Below, in pieces: positions 10,681-22,421 of a DNA stretch of 64,000 bases (position 1 is the stretch's first letter; each line of letters starts with the position of its first letter). The stretch spans positions 20,233,798 through 20,297,797 of the forward strand of contig CM055113.1 in the NCBI GenBank assembly GCA_029204225.1, written 5' to 3'. A program made the translations under genes and the position numbers. Under the pieces are notes generated by a model. That model searched no databases, was not told the DNA's origin, and saw only the letters and a program-made list of their open reading frames with translations. Origin of the DNA: Diphasiastrum complanatum (lineage: Eukaryota; Streptophyta; Lycopodiopsida; Lycopodiales; Lycopodiaceae).

Positions 10681-11083
10681 AATTTCTTGCTTGGAGAGTT
10701 TGGTCAGTTGAAGTGACAGCCCAGAGGTGGCTGCTATTCTCAGAATTGATCTGCCACTGTTCATAGTACATACTACTACATACCTTGTTCAATATAGTAC
10801 AGAGGATCTAGAATCCTTACTAGCTAGTTGAAGAGGTTGTATGAAGTATGAACAATGTGTCAGCTGAATTTGCAGCAGCGCAACAAGCGTAACAGCTAAC
10901 TCACTCAAGTGATAGTCATTTAGGACTCAGGAATACCGAATCCAAAAGTCATAGCTGTTGAGAACTTAGAAGTACAAGAAGTGCAAGCTACTGCTCATTC
11001 ACTCGAATCGAAGGCATTTAGAACTCACGAGTACAAGAAGTGCAAGTAAGTGAAAAGTGACACCTGGCGTGAGATATCGATGA

Positions 11084-11115
<32 letters not shown>

Positions 11116-11117
11116 AA
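11084..11117. repeat. (CT)n(CA)n microsatellite in the lipase promoter
   Basis: A run of CT repeats passes directly into CA repeats just 6-40 bp upstream of the TATA box of the GDSL gene. CT tracts in plant core promoters and 5' leaders are common; an effect on expression is only inference. Confidence 0.85.
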
Positions 11118-11122
11118 CACGC

Positions 11123-11131
11123 ATATATATA
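11123..11131 (+). promoter_or_regulatory. TATA box of the GDSL lipase gene
   Basis: ATATATATA lies about 180 bp upstream of the start codon and directly downstream of the CT/CA repeat. This would place transcription start near 11155-11165 and give a 5' leader of about 140-150 bases. Confidence 0.5.
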
Positions 11132-11304
11132 GTTGGTGGCAACTTAACGGAGCTTACTACACAGGGGAGACGGGAAATCATTTTTGCCTAGAAAACATCA
11201 GCTATAGCCTGGAGTCTGAGATTGTCCATGCAAGTTTATAGATGCTGCTACTTTCTGAGCTGGAGAAAAGCAGAAGATAACTGAAGTTACGAGAATATAC
11301 GAAG

Positions 11305-13064
11305 ATGGCTCTTGGAGTATTGCCAGCGATGAGTGTCATAGCTCTTCTCAGCTTAGTTATGCTACAACCTTCTACTCATGCAAGTCAAGTTCCGGCGTTT
11401 TTCGTCTTTGGAGATTCCACTGTCGATACGGGCAACAACAACTATTTGCCCAATAGTCTGACTAGAGCAGATAATCCTCCTTATGGTAGAGATTTTGATC
11501 CTCCAGGTCCAACAGGAAGATTTTGCAATGGCAAACTTACTGATGATTACATAGGTAGGTGCACCAATGACTTCATCCAAATTTTGTGGCATTGATCGTT
11601 GTATTGTACCTAAAAGTAAATATTCTTTATTTAGTCTTAGAGTGTCAATTAATTACGGCCTGGGAAGATAATTAATCTGATTGTGATCTTGATATTTCAC
11701 AGCTGAATTTTTGGGCCTTCCATATCCCATAGATTTCTACAACCCTCAAGCACAAGGCCAGAAGCTCCTCCAAGGTGTTAATTTTGCATCAGCGGGTTCA
11801 GGCCTTCTTGACCAAACCGGAAATGCAACCGTAAGTGACGACTGGCAACTCTGGTTGCCAGTTTGAGCTTGAGATCAGTGGGGTGTGAGTACGGGCATGA
11901 TTGCCAATCTAGTATCATTTAGTATCATCTAGTATCAAATAGACTTAACGCCTTGTATACTCCGCATAGATGATCGATCAATCATATTAGATCCCTCGTT
12001 GTTTAGTTTTATAGGTTATATTATATACTCATGTACTGACTAAGCGCTTATGATGGACATATATAGGGTTCTATCTCTTTTTCGAAGCAGTTGCAGAATT
12101 TTATAGATGTCCTGAGAAATATATCACAATCAATCGGCCAAGGAAATGCAACAAAATTGATTGCCGGCTCCATTTTCCTGATCAGCAGCGGAGGTAACGA
12201 TTTGCTCGATTACCAGCTAAATGTGAGCCAAAGAGCACAGTTCAATGCAAAGCAATTTAATTCACTGCTGGTCTCAAAAGCACTGAACTACACTCAGGTA
12301 AGCTATCTTTTTGCTTCGAGATTTTGCATAATCCACGTCGTGATGACGATCTGATATTGCCTCTATCGACAGACTCTTTACAACTTGGGCGCTAGAAAGA
12401 TGGTAATTGTATCCTCTGCTCCACTTGGGTGCCTGCCAGTAGCTCTCACCGTGTTCCATAGCCCAGATGGAAGCTGTATTCGAAGAATAAACTCCCAAAC
12501 GAAGGATTTTAACGCAGGCTTGCAATCGAACATCTCAACGCTTGCTTCCCAGCTACCTGGAGTACACTTAGTCTATGGAAATGTCTACGATACAATTCTG
12601 GCAGCAATTCAAAACCCCACCAGATCAGGTAAGCGACGATTTCTTGTGTATTCTCAGCTGTCTACGGACTCATGCTACAACTGACATGCCACGTCAAATG
12701 AGAAAACGTACCAATCCTTGCAACGTCAGTTTTACATTAGTCCCAGGGAAAATACCACAATCCATATCTTAGAATAAGTCAGATCTCTGGGTGGGGCACA
12801 GAAAAATTGTGCCAACTGGAATCTTAAGTGTGTCGATTTGCAGGTTTCAAGTATGGACACAAGGCATGCTGTGGAGACGGCAAATATGGAGGTGCTTCTG
12901 GCTGCAACCCTACAGTATATGTGTGTGCAAATGCAAGCCAATATGTTTTTTGGGATTTGATCCATCCCACTCAACACATGTACATAATCCTAGCTAACGG
13001 CCTCATATCGGGTCCTCAATCCATTGCATCTCCTGTTAATATTTCAAATCTTGTAAATATGTGA
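11305..13064 (+). CDS. GDSL esterase/lipase (SGNH hydrolase), five exons
   Basis: Exons: 11305-11554, 11703-11830, 12067-12297, 12373-12628 and 12844-13064; all four introns are GT-AG and the phases match, giving 361 residues, normal for the plant family. Residues 1-26 form a signal peptide, so the enzyme is probably secreted or apoplastic. Catalytic blocks are all present: FGDSTVD (Ser38), the block II glycine in NFASAGSG (Gly115), GGND (Asn170), and the DLIHPTQ motif (Asp326, His329). Family members hydrolyse acyl or acetyl esters of lipids, cutin or polysaccharides; the substrate cannot be told from sequence. The start lies in a good context (AAGATGGC). Introns are short (75-236 bp) and free of repeats, and there are no stops or frameshifts, so it is probably a working host gene. 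A TATA box and a CT/CA repeat lie upstream, and AATAAA lies at 13102. Confidence 0.92.
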
Positions 13065-13101
13065 GCACAGCAGCTTAGTTCTATACTTCAATGAAGTCTG
13101 C

Positions 13102-13107
13102 AATAAA
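13102..13107 (+). terminator. Polyadenylation signal of the GDSL gene
   Basis: AATAAA lies 38 bases downstream of the stop codon and is the nearest canonical signal. The 3' UTR would end shortly after it. Confidence 0.5.
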
Positions 13108-15349
13108 TTACTCCACAAGGGAGGAACCAAAGGCAGTGAAAGGCACATATCAATGATATCATAAACTCGTGGAGAGGAGACTAGTCTAGTACTATTGCAC
13201 ATTCTCAATTATTACTACTACGTTGTCTTCTGCCAACATTCACTTTACTATTAACTAAGCACTTCTACCACTATTTCAGTGTAATACTAGTTTGTTTTCA
13301 TGGCACATTCGAGACCCTATCTTCGAGACAATATGTTATCTGACTATCTTATGCCCTACTAATGTGATCAATTACAATATCCAATGCTAGGAGTTCTCCA
13401 GTACATTGATAACCCTAGTTCCATTATAAGGTGGAAAATAGCTCAAGAAGATAAAACCTTGTTGCCCTACATAAAAGATTCATCAAAACATCACTGAGAA
13501 TTAGTGGTAGTTTGTCATTTTTTTGGAAACCATCATAAATGATAGTATTAGGACCAGAACAAATTAATTATAGTTTGATAAACCATCATAAATGATAGTA
13601 CTAGGATCACAACAAATTTACAGTAACTTGATAATTCAGCTTTAAAAGTTCATGTAAAAAAAAGTAGAAATCAAAAGAGGTGCTTTACTAAAGCTTCCCC
13701 AAGGTATACCATGCCATCTACTCTATCTACGATACTTGCCCAACTTAGTTTCTAGGTTTGATTTTTTGATGGAGATCAAAAGACTAAATAAAGAAAAGAT
13801 CTCGGCACGGGCTACCAACTATAGATAGATTACTAAAATCAGTCAAGAGGAAGTTGACGTGTTGACTAGTGCTGACCCAACTAAGGAGAAGGCTACAAAC
13901 ATGATTTCAAAAGCTGTATGTTGCCATAGAAGAGCCAAACCATTTGATACTAAGAATATATTTCTTAAACTACAAACTCTAAGTGCTCCAAGCAAGATTT
14001 ATAGTCAGCACGTAGAAGATTTGTCACACAAGCCAAGCATGAGAAGTTCTAGCTCTCCAGAGAGGACATGTTCCTTGCCACGCATATGAACCATAGAGTT
14101 GCTAGCCTACAAATATGTCACAAAATAACAACATCAGTTGGATAGGAAGGAGTATCTCCTATTAGAATGTAATTTAAAGTGGTATAAAGAGGCCACGAGC
14201 TCCTAGCAAAAATAAAGTTGATAATAACACTCCAAATTCCCAATTTAACTCAAAAATGGTGTTTATCAGTTTATTCAAATTGATTACGAGAGGGCCAAGT
14301 CTCTAATTTGAGATATGTGGTCTTTCTATTTTGAAAAAGAGAGCTCGAGTGAGCAATCTATAGGCCAGGAGGCCCGAGTTTTCTCACTAGAATTTTACTT
14401 ACTTGAACCTTTGCTCTCCACCTGGTGCTTGAATTAATGAACAAACATTTTTCATCTAGGGTAATAGGAATAGTAATCATCTTTATGAATCTCAATAAAA
14501 AACTCTTCTATACATAAACGAGTCATATATAAGCTTTTGACATTAATAGTTTTAGAGGAGAATTGATGGGAAAATCATCATTGTCGTACTTTTATGTTGT
14601 CATGAATTTTCTACATGAGATTTTCTTTTTAGCTGTGAGTGCATTACTTTGTAGACTGTGAAGTTCGAGTGAGCTGATTTGCTGAGCAAGCTTTTTCAAA
14701 AATGTGAGCGAGCTTGTGAGGTGGAGATTTTTTTAGAGAATAGTGTAAAGTGAAAAAGTAATTTCTTACGACATTTTCTTATATGTGTGATTGTTGTTTC
14801 ATTATGTTATCTTCATTTTGAATCTGTTTCAAATACTATTTCCAGGTATATCATTTAATGAAATTGTTATTAATGTGCAATGTTGGCTTTGACTTTGTCA
14901 AATAAATGGGAATATCACACAATAGAAATAAGACTCTTGAATCCATATTGTTAACAAAAATAACTATAGCATATAATAATGTCCTGATGTCATGGGTTTA
15001 TGTAAAATAACCTAACACAAATCACTCAACATTTAACTTAACTACATGCGAAGCTATGTGTACGAGAAAGCATGTGCAATAGATCCTTTTTCTCAAACTG
15101 AGCTTGATGAATACACGTATTGTGATTCATGTCTAGCCCAAGCACACATAAGAGAATGTAGTACATGTGCTTGCATGCAAGATAAGATTTTCCAGTCCTT
15201 TGTCCTACAAGAGGGGTGCCCAGATATGCTCATATTGTAGGCTTCAACTCGTTGAAATGAATTTTTTGTCTCTATTTTAAAAATTTCGTGCTCAAACCGT
15301 GCAATTATGGTGATTGATAGAATTTTGGCAAATAGACTCAAAGCCAAAT
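13108..15349. other. Intergenic region, no gene recognised
   Basis: AT-rich sequence with no convincing coding frame or splice-linked exon chain. The only structure noticed is a short direct repeat at about 13520-13620, where AAACCATCATAAATGATAGT occurs twice about 60 bp apart. That motif itself contains the small palindrome ATCATAAATGAT. Confidence 0.5.
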
Positions 15350-15950
15350 CTATTTCTTGAGGGCCAAATTTGATATCCATGCACGTACCTGGGTCCTTCT
15401 CTGGCTACTCTCAAGAACATCCTCTCCCTCATTAGTTGGAATCCTTTTTTCTGGAACATCAAGTCCTTGAGCATGAGGAAGAACAAATCCAGCTCTTTTT
15501 AGCATCTCTTGTTCCTTAGGATGTAAGCTAGCTCCCTTTTGTACGGGCCATATCGAAGGTATTTTAGGACTTCCACACACAATAGATGTGCATGGGGTCC
15601 ACGTATGGTCCACACTATCATTACAAAACCACATAAACTGTTTTTTATTTCCACCATGCATTATGTTCTCGGATCCCCCATTGTCCACTGTACGAATGGC
15701 TCTCCAATTTGCTTGTGCTTCATCTGCCATGAAGCCATGAAAACTCTGGCTCTTTGAAGCCCTTTTTTTTTACAGTCTTATTTAACATATTCCAAAATAG
15801 AGCTTGTGCCTTGGTGTCTTCCTCTTTCATCTTGCAAGTGGCAATTGTCATGAGTTCTTGCACACTGTTATATAAAAACACTATGTCAAACAAAATATTG
15901 TAAATGTGTAATGATTCTAACAATAATGAAGTTCTATGGAATGCTCTCAA
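15350..15950 (-). pseudogene. Unrecognised coding remnant, possibly transposase-derived
   Basis: Two overlapping minus-strand frames (15720-15950 and 15350-15730) appear to be one protein broken by a single frameshift near 15730. The joined part contains MTIATCKMKEEDTKAQALFW, then FSWLHG, then MADEAQANWRAIRTV. The Met-Ala-Asp-Glu and aromatic pattern suggests the core of a DNA transposase of the MULE or hAT kind. I cannot name the family, and no terminal repeats were found. Confidence 0.3.
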
Positions 15951-16746
15951 AAAAATGATTATGTGATTGTGGAGAAAAGGAAAGGTATCTTTGAAAATTT
16001 TTATTATTCACAAATTGACCTGTTGCTTTGTACCAATGGTTGCATTTCTCGTAAGAGTTCTAATAGTTGTTGGTGACTCATTTCAAATTCAGCACATTGT
16101 TCATCTCTGGTTATAGCCTTGATTACAAGTTCTTTCACAACTCATCTTTGTATTTTTCTAGGACCAGAGGTGTTGTTGGTAGCCACCACGTCACCTGCTG
16201 ATCTTTTTGTTTCTGCGAGTGTGAAGCGAGATGAACCTGCTCTTACAACATGATTGTGAAAATCTTGATGTATCATGAACCTGCTAAATTGAGAGTTGCT
16301 AGGCAGCAAAATAGTATACATTCATTGCACACGCTTATATGAAAATTGGTTTTCTCTTACAATAGAAACACTCCAATGTCCCATAACCATCAGTGGACAC
16401 TCCCAATGGTGGTCTACCTTTCAGCTTGCCACCAACATTGTTGATTTGGTGCACCAGACAATTCGAGTGAACCACAAAGTCCATTCATACACTCAAAAAC
16501 ACCACCACAATAACTTTCTCTTACAATGCTTGGAAAACTAACATGTGTTGTCACTGGTTTTGTCCAACAGTGACCATCATAACATTGCTCCATCCCAGCC
16601 ATGGGAGATTTGCCACTTGCATGAAGCGCATGCAATTCAAATGCGATATTTCCATAAGTACTTTGCAAGAAGCTCTATTACTTTCTATATCATATTGCAT
16701 TACCTTAGTATTTCCAAGGAAACAACTGTGGGCTTAATTTCCAACA
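15951..16746 (-). mobile_element. Probable copia 3' LTR start and flank
   Basis: Reading on the minus strand, the polypurine tract TAAGGGGGAC is followed at 16746 by TGTTGGAAATTAAGCCCACA, a typical LTR beginning. The other end of the LTR is not identifiable because no second LTR copy is in the window. The rest of the interval shows no gene. Confidence 0.4.
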
Positions 16747-18690
16747 GTCCCCCTTAACGGTCACGGTTGGTGCCTTGGTATCTTCGTCAGATTCAGCATG
16801 TTGAAGAATCTTTGATGCTTGATCCTGGGAAGCACTTTTGCTTGATCCTGGGAAGCGGTTTGTTGTGGAGCAGTATTGAAGGATCACTTGCCCTGAGAAA
16901 ACTTTCTCCCGAATGAAATGATACTAGATTTCTATGTGCTTGGATTTGCCATGAGATTTGGGATTCAGTGACAGTGAAATACAACTCAAGTTGTCACATA
17001 GAATAGCATTGAAGTGAGTGTGATGTAAGTCATGAAGTAACAACCTGATCCATACAGCTTCTTTTGAAGCCTGACATGCTACGATGTAGTCTGCCCTAGT
17101 CAAAGAAAGCGCAACTGATTTCTGCTTCCTTGAGTTCCACGAAATCGGTCCCCCTGCGAGATAAAAACAGGACTCGAAGGTAGATTTTCTGGTAATTGTT
17201 CCTTCCCCAATCTGGGTCGGGTAGCCTCGCAGCATGAGTGGGTCGATTGCATTTCCATCATAACACAAAATGTGATCTAAACTTCTCTAAATATATCTCA
17301 TCACTTTCTTTAATACTTTCCAATGAGAGATCCTAGGATTAGACATGAATTGACTTAACGTGCTAACAGTGTATGCTAAATCTGGTATGGTACACAACAT
17401 TGCATACATCAAAGATCATATTAGTGAGTGATAAGGGTACTTCGCTATGAGTACTTCACTATCAGAATCAGCACAAGTAGGTTTAGTCAGTACTATACTT
17501 GGATCCATCGGAATATCAATTGGTTTACAATCAGACATATAAAGTTTTTCTAAAATGCCTTTTACATATGCCTGTTGGCTAAGATAGATCTTCTTCTGAA
17601 GCCTATTTCTAATAATGTGAATTCCTAGAAAAGAATGGACAGCTCCTAAATCAGTCATGTCAAATTCCTTTGACAGATCACTCTTAGTTGTGTGCAGAAA
17701 AGAAGTGTCGTTAGACAAAATAAATGCATCATCTACGTAAAGAGCTACGTGAATTGAATTGGTGCCTATATGCTTCGAATAATCATTACAGTCAGCTGAA
17801 TTGTTTGCAAATCCCAATTGAATGAGATAAGAGTTGATTCTAACGAACCATGCTCTTGCGGCATGTTTTAGACCATAGATTGCTTTGTGCAGCTTTCACA
17901 CTTTGTGCTCTTGGCCTGTGACGTTGAATCCTTTTGATTGGAAGGTATATAGCTCCTCTTTGACGTTGCCATAGAGAAATGATGTCTTGACATTCGTTTG
18001 GTGCATTGCGAGGTCTTCTGCGGCTGCTAACCCAATCAGAGTCCTGATTGACTGCATCTTGATGACAGGACTAAAAATTTCTTGATAATCCACTCTTTGG
18101 ACTTGAGTGAATTCTTTAGCCACTAGCTGTGCTTTCCATTTAGCAATGGAACCATTAGAGTTGATCTTCTTCTTGAAGATCCACTTGTTGTCGATAACTC
18201 TCTTGTGAGTGGGGAAGTCGACCAGTGTCCAGGTATGATTCGTCAAAAGTGAGTTGTACTCGCTTTCCATAGCTTCTTGCCACAGCTTTATGTTCATCGG
18301 GATAGCCAATGAAAATACATTTATTTGTCCTATAATCCAGCTTCTTCCTAAGCTGTTTAGGAATGTGAACAAAACATATACAACCAAAGATTTTTAACTG
18401 CCTGACACTAGGCTTGTGCCCATGCCACGAGGAGTTTTGTTGTTGACGTCTTTGGTGTTGGATCTGTTCTGCACGTAACAGGTTGTGGCAGTAGCTTCTG
18501 CCCAGAACTTTGCAGGTAGGTGTGCTTGATGTAGCATGGATCTGGCTGAGTTGAGAAGAGTTCGATTCTTCCTTTCTGCAATCCCATGTTGTTGAGGTGA
18601 ATAGGAAGTGGTGAACTGTCTTCTAATACCATGTTCAGCCATGTAGTCGGACATCTCGTTAGAGAGGTATTCGTCGCCACCGTCAGTTCA
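16747..18690 (-). pseudogene. Ty1/copia pol fragment (integrase, RT, RNase H)
   Basis: The minus strand gives the integrase C-half (SYSPQQHGIAERKNRTL, with the catalytic Glu) at 18394-18690. RT begins at 17896-18387 (MESEYNSLL; NKWIFKKK), and the palm with ALYVDDAFIL is at 17416-17817. RNase H with a degenerate LTRADYI motif and KSKHIEI is at 16924-17268. Compared with the related fragment at 61915-62925, it lacks the linker between integrase and RT (deletion near 18390). Stops and frameshifts make it inactive. It ends at the PPT beside 16746. Confidence 0.85.
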
Positions 18691-18729
18691 GAGTGCCTTC
18701 ACTTTTGTAGGCGTTTGTGTCTCAGCCAT

Positions 18730-18845
18730 GGCCTAGAATCTCAAGAAGCTCGATGAGGTCGAACAAGGATACCTCGTCGGGTATGACAACCATTCGTCAT
18801 ATACTACAGGATCTACATGCCAGAGTCGAATCAAGTGAAGATCCT
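18730..18845. repeat. Segment shared with 62977-63085
   Basis: About 110 bp starting GCCTAGAATCTCAAGAAGCT is nearly identical at both loci. In each case it directly continues the minus-strand copia integrase fragment, so both fragments derive from the same copia family and share the same upstream break. Confidence 0.6.
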
Positions 18846-19192
18846 ACGAAGTAGAATACGTCGTAGCCACGAAGATGGCCAACAAAATCACATGGCTCAA
18901 ATAGGTCCTCGATGGACTGGGCGAAACCTCCAGAGAGTCTCTTATCTTGCAGATGGACAATACTTCTACCATACACTTGATGAAGAATCTCATGTTTCAT
19001 TCAAGAATAAAACATATTGCAATCAAATATCATTCGAAAAGGGACCTAGTCGCAAGAAACGAATTGAAGTCCATCTTCATCGGAATGAAGTAGATGATAG
19101 CAGACATGTTTACCAAACCCTTAGACAAAGGATTGTTCGAGAGGCAGAGAAGAGTTTGGGAATCGTAAATTTACCACGCTTTGAGAGGGAGC
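18843..19192 (+). pseudogene. Ty1/copia RNase H end and PPT (plus strand)
   Basis: The plus strand reads EVEYVVATKMANKITWLK, then SLILQMDNTSTIHLMKN and IADMFTKPLDKGLFERQRR in frames interrupted by stops. This is the conserved C-terminus of copia Pol. It is followed by a purine-rich GAGAGGGAG at about 19183-19191, the likely polypurine tract. It is head to head with the minus-strand copia fragment on its left. Confidence 0.7.
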
Positions 19193-20049
19193 TAAAGAAA
19201 CAAAATGTTTCAAGCCACAGAGCATTGCTAGCTTTCGAATTCGAGCCTGCGGAAATACAAGGGAGCTGCCCACAGGCGAAGGCCAGATGTTTGACGACTG
19301 AAGGACACTCAAAGGCGAAGGCCAGATGTTCGACGACTGAAAGACACTCGAAGGTCAAATTTTCGAAGACCAAAGGAGCTCAAAAGTGAAGCCAAAGGTC
19401 GAACGAGGCACGAAGGCGAAGAAGACTTGAAGACTGAAAGGTGGCGGATCTTCACGCTCCAAGTACAAAGAAAATCAAGAAAATACTAGGAGGACGTCCT
19501 CCTCTATGGATTATGTTGAAGGCAATCTAAATACCATTAGACCATGCTTATTGAGCCATTCTTGTAATCTCAGATTAGATTAAACTCTTTCACTCTCTCC
19601 ATCTATATAATCAAATTGAAGATGAGAGAATTGATTGAACATCAAGTTGGATTGTCAGTTGGTTGAGTCTCAACCTGAGCTAAGCGTAGTGTTGCTGAGC
19701 CGACGTCCAAGAAGTCTACTAGTAAGCGAGACGATCTAATATTATTCGTGAGAGGCATAGTATCTCTCGCATCGACGTGCTGTGTGGGTTTGTCACAACA
19801 ACACTCTTAAGAAAGAGGACCATTGATAATATAGTAGCTATAATGCACATGTTGAATAATCTTGAATGCTTTGATGTATGATTGTTGGTTGTTCATAATC
19901 AATTGCTCATTCTTCATTCCGCATACTGGTTCATCTTGTTGAATGCTTAAACAATTAAACGTAGGTCACCCATGTCTGTCTACACTCTATTTGTTCTAGT
20001 AGGCAGTAGCCGGCAGACAGAATCAAATTCCATCTGGGTCTCTCAATAG
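19193..20049 (+). mobile_element. Probable copia LTR followed by a PBS
   Basis: The interval lies between the PPT and a primer-binding-like TGGTATCAGAACGA at 20050. It contains a two-copy tandem repeat of about 45 bp (19276-19366), the perfect 16-base palindrome AGGAGGACGTCCTCCT at 19488-19503 and a TATA-like CTATATAATC near 19603. An LTR with a PPT on one side and a PBS on the other is expected for a tandem or recombined element. The LTR termini are not clear TG/CA. Confidence 0.4.
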
Positions 20050-20063
20050 TGGTATCAGAACGA
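20050..20063 (+). other. Copia primer-binding-like site
   Basis: TGGTATCAGAACGA matches the first 11 bases of the initiator-Met tRNA site used by plant copia elements. It directly follows the inferred LTR. The internal region that should follow is lost after about 130 bp. Confidence 0.5.
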
Positions 20064-20189
20064 TTGAAATTCGTGTCGCATCGAGCCGTTCTATTCTCAA
20101 AAAGAATTTCAACAATCAATATCTCATTCATAGGCGGTTGTGAATATTTGACCTGATTGACCTCAAAAATGGACTCTCGTCTCAAAATA

Positions 20190-21480
20190 TAAAATTTGTA
20201 GTTTCCCATATAAATCGTTGAAGCATCAATCCCAAATAGTGAAAATACATTCCAAAGTTGAACCAAGGATTTGATATTTAGATTGTTCCAAATAACCATT
20301 GATGAACAATCATTGTTGACATTACTCAATAAAAGATTCACCGATTTAGAATCCACTCAACAATGCAAACTTCTCCAAAGAAACTAATACAAATTGCTGG
20401 CATATTTTAAAGTCAGTTTCTGATAGAGTTTTGGTTGACTGAGAGAACATTCCCAATCATTATTCATGTCCATATATTTAGGATAAGCGTGTGAATTAGA
20501 TATTGGCAATTGAGTTCTAGAGAATCCATAGGAATAGGGATCTACAAGGCACTGAACAATAATCCAAAGTATTGATACAAGTTGTATTTATATGAGATAA
20601 TGAAATCTCTTCATTGCGGACAATATCCTTGTTGAATACCTCAGACTCCATTAGATCGTTGTCAAAAATAAAAATATTCTCCAAAGCTCCCAAATCAAAT
20701 TGAATTGGTTTGCAAATTAGATCCTTTAAATAGCCACTAAATTCCAAGCCATGAAATATCGATGCCATATAGTCCTCATTCTGAAAGTTTGGTGAATGCC
20801 TTGATTGAGTTTCTTTGAGCATAATATTTTCAATTTGACGGCCCATAGTCGCTTGTTCATTGATCAAATTAAGACATTGATGTAGGTCATGTTCCTGACT
20901 TTGATAGTTGAAGTGAGACTCAAAAGGATGTTCAATAAGAAGTTGGATCTTGTTTGGAATGTGAGGTTGCTCCAATTGCCAATGACGATCAATTGATTCT
21001 TGTATTTCCTCTTGATCGAGAGTTAAATCATCCAATTGGCAATCGACTGTATCTGAAATTTGTGCTTCCTTACCAACATGTGCTTTGGCAACATCATTCT
21101 TTTGATCAAATTCTGCATCCAGAAATAAATCTTGATCCTTATTGTCTTGGTTAAGACTTTCAATATCCGTGAATGCTCTTTGATCTGAGTCCAAATTTTC
21201 TCTTTCTGTCCTTGCATCTTGATCTGAATCTAGACTTTGGCCTACATCTTGATTTTCACCATCTATCATCACATCTTGAACCGACTCTTGAATTGGACTT
21301 TTGTTGTATGCAATTGTATCTAGATCTAGGACTTGACTTTCATCGTCGCTTTGCTCATCTGACTCATTGTCATTGTTTTGCTCATCCACATATCACTTTA
21401 CTCATCAAACTCATTGCTAGGATCATCTTCATCTTCAGAAGTGTCTTCACTTTCATGTACTTGTTTTGGTTGTCGATCCA
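20190..21480 (-). CDS. Acidic linker plus unknown retroelement ORF (best copy)
   Basis: Minus-strand frames 20517-21389 (290 codons) and 20190-20356 encode, in order: an Asp/Glu/Gln/Ser-rich, probably disordered segment; LIEHPFESHF; FQNEDYMASIFHGLEFSGYL; then the segment shared with 1643-2452 (YMGNYKFYIL at the end). There are no retroviral enzyme motifs. It directly follows a gypsy-type gag (21536-22302). A deletion near 20520 joins the two frames out of register. I read it as the downstream part of a gag-encoding element without pol. Function unknown. Confidence 0.4.
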
Positions 21481-21535
21481 TTGATGCTTTATTGTGAAGG
21501 TTCAATTTTTGTATCCACGTCTTCACTTCTTCCAA

Positions 21536-22302
21536 TCATTTAGATTGTTCTTCCTTCCTTTGAGCTTCTAGATGAAGCCTGTGTTCTTGTTGCTCGTAGT
21601 CTAATGCATATTTCATTATTTCCCTTAATCGAAACCCAAGATGTAGAGAAGTAGTTTGTAGATAGTTTTCTACAATGCTCTGATATTGAGGTTGTAAGCA
21701 ATACATATAACATTGTACAAGATATACTTCTGCATATTCGAATATTGGAACCATATGTTGGAATACTCGATTGTACTCATCAACTGTTTCAAAGAACTCC
21801 ATTGGATGAAGTTGGATCAATTGAAGACCTATCTACAAACACTTTTGAAACTTAACCAATTCTCACAAAGAAAGTCATGATCGATGTTCCACCATGACTG
21901 AACATGTCCTTGGAAACTCGATGAATCAAAGAAAAGCATATCACTGTCACCAATACATCCACTATAGTAGAAGTTGTAGTCCAAATCTTCTAGCCAATTG
22001 TCTACATTAATGGAGTGAATGCTTCCATCAAAGGTAGGACTAACGTATTCAGACAATCGTTAGTTGTTACAAAAAGATTTCTGTTGAGCAGTGGCTTTCT
22101 ACCATTCATTGATATGGTTGGCAGATAGGTGCTCCAGAGCAAGTGCACGATCCATCATATCCCGTAACTCCATAAAACTAGAGGCATAAATGGATCTAGA
22201 AAGAGTTGGTTGAAGCACATTTTTGATAGGCATTTGAAGGAAATACACATAGTAGTTCAAACATTTTCTATAATCGAATTTTGTCTTCCAAACCAATGCC
22301 AA
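21536..22302 (-). pseudogene. Ty3/gypsy gag fragment
   Basis: Three minus-strand frames: 22099-22302, 21829-22056 (SPTFDGSIHSINVDNWLEDL, YFYSG-like, VQSWWNIDHDF) and 21536-21820 (FFETVDEYNRVFQHM, ALDYEQQEHRLHLEAQRKEE). This order is that of a gypsy capsid domain (substrate-binding, central WW and C-terminal helices). Frameshifts lie at about 21825 and 22070. No zinc knuckle is seen before the acidic linker. Confidence 0.65.
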
Positions 22303-22421
22303 GAATTGTTTTACAGATCCAGTTTGTTTGAGAGATTAAAATGATTTCACATAGACTCTTGTAAAATTATCAATGCAAGCAATTTTGAATTTACTCCAAA
22401 GCTTTCTGGTTGGATGTGTTT

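Larger units (their letters stand above)
4640..10865 (-). repeat. Long inverted duplication, arm A
   Basis: This block recurs in reverse orientation at 47394-52998. Order and joins are the same: hairpin module, gypsy stub, copia 5' part, hairpin module, RT with solo LTR, RNase H, integrase. The outer end matches at the bases TGACACATTGTTCATACTTC. Arm B has a 770 bp deletion in the copia LTR/gag, and arm A a small deletion at the solo LTR end. Confidence 0.8.

Noticed and set aside
18817-19389. 190-codon plus-strand ORF as a new protein
   Set aside because: The other frames of the same DNA encode copia RNase H (IADMFTKPLDKG); the long frame is an out-of-register reading.
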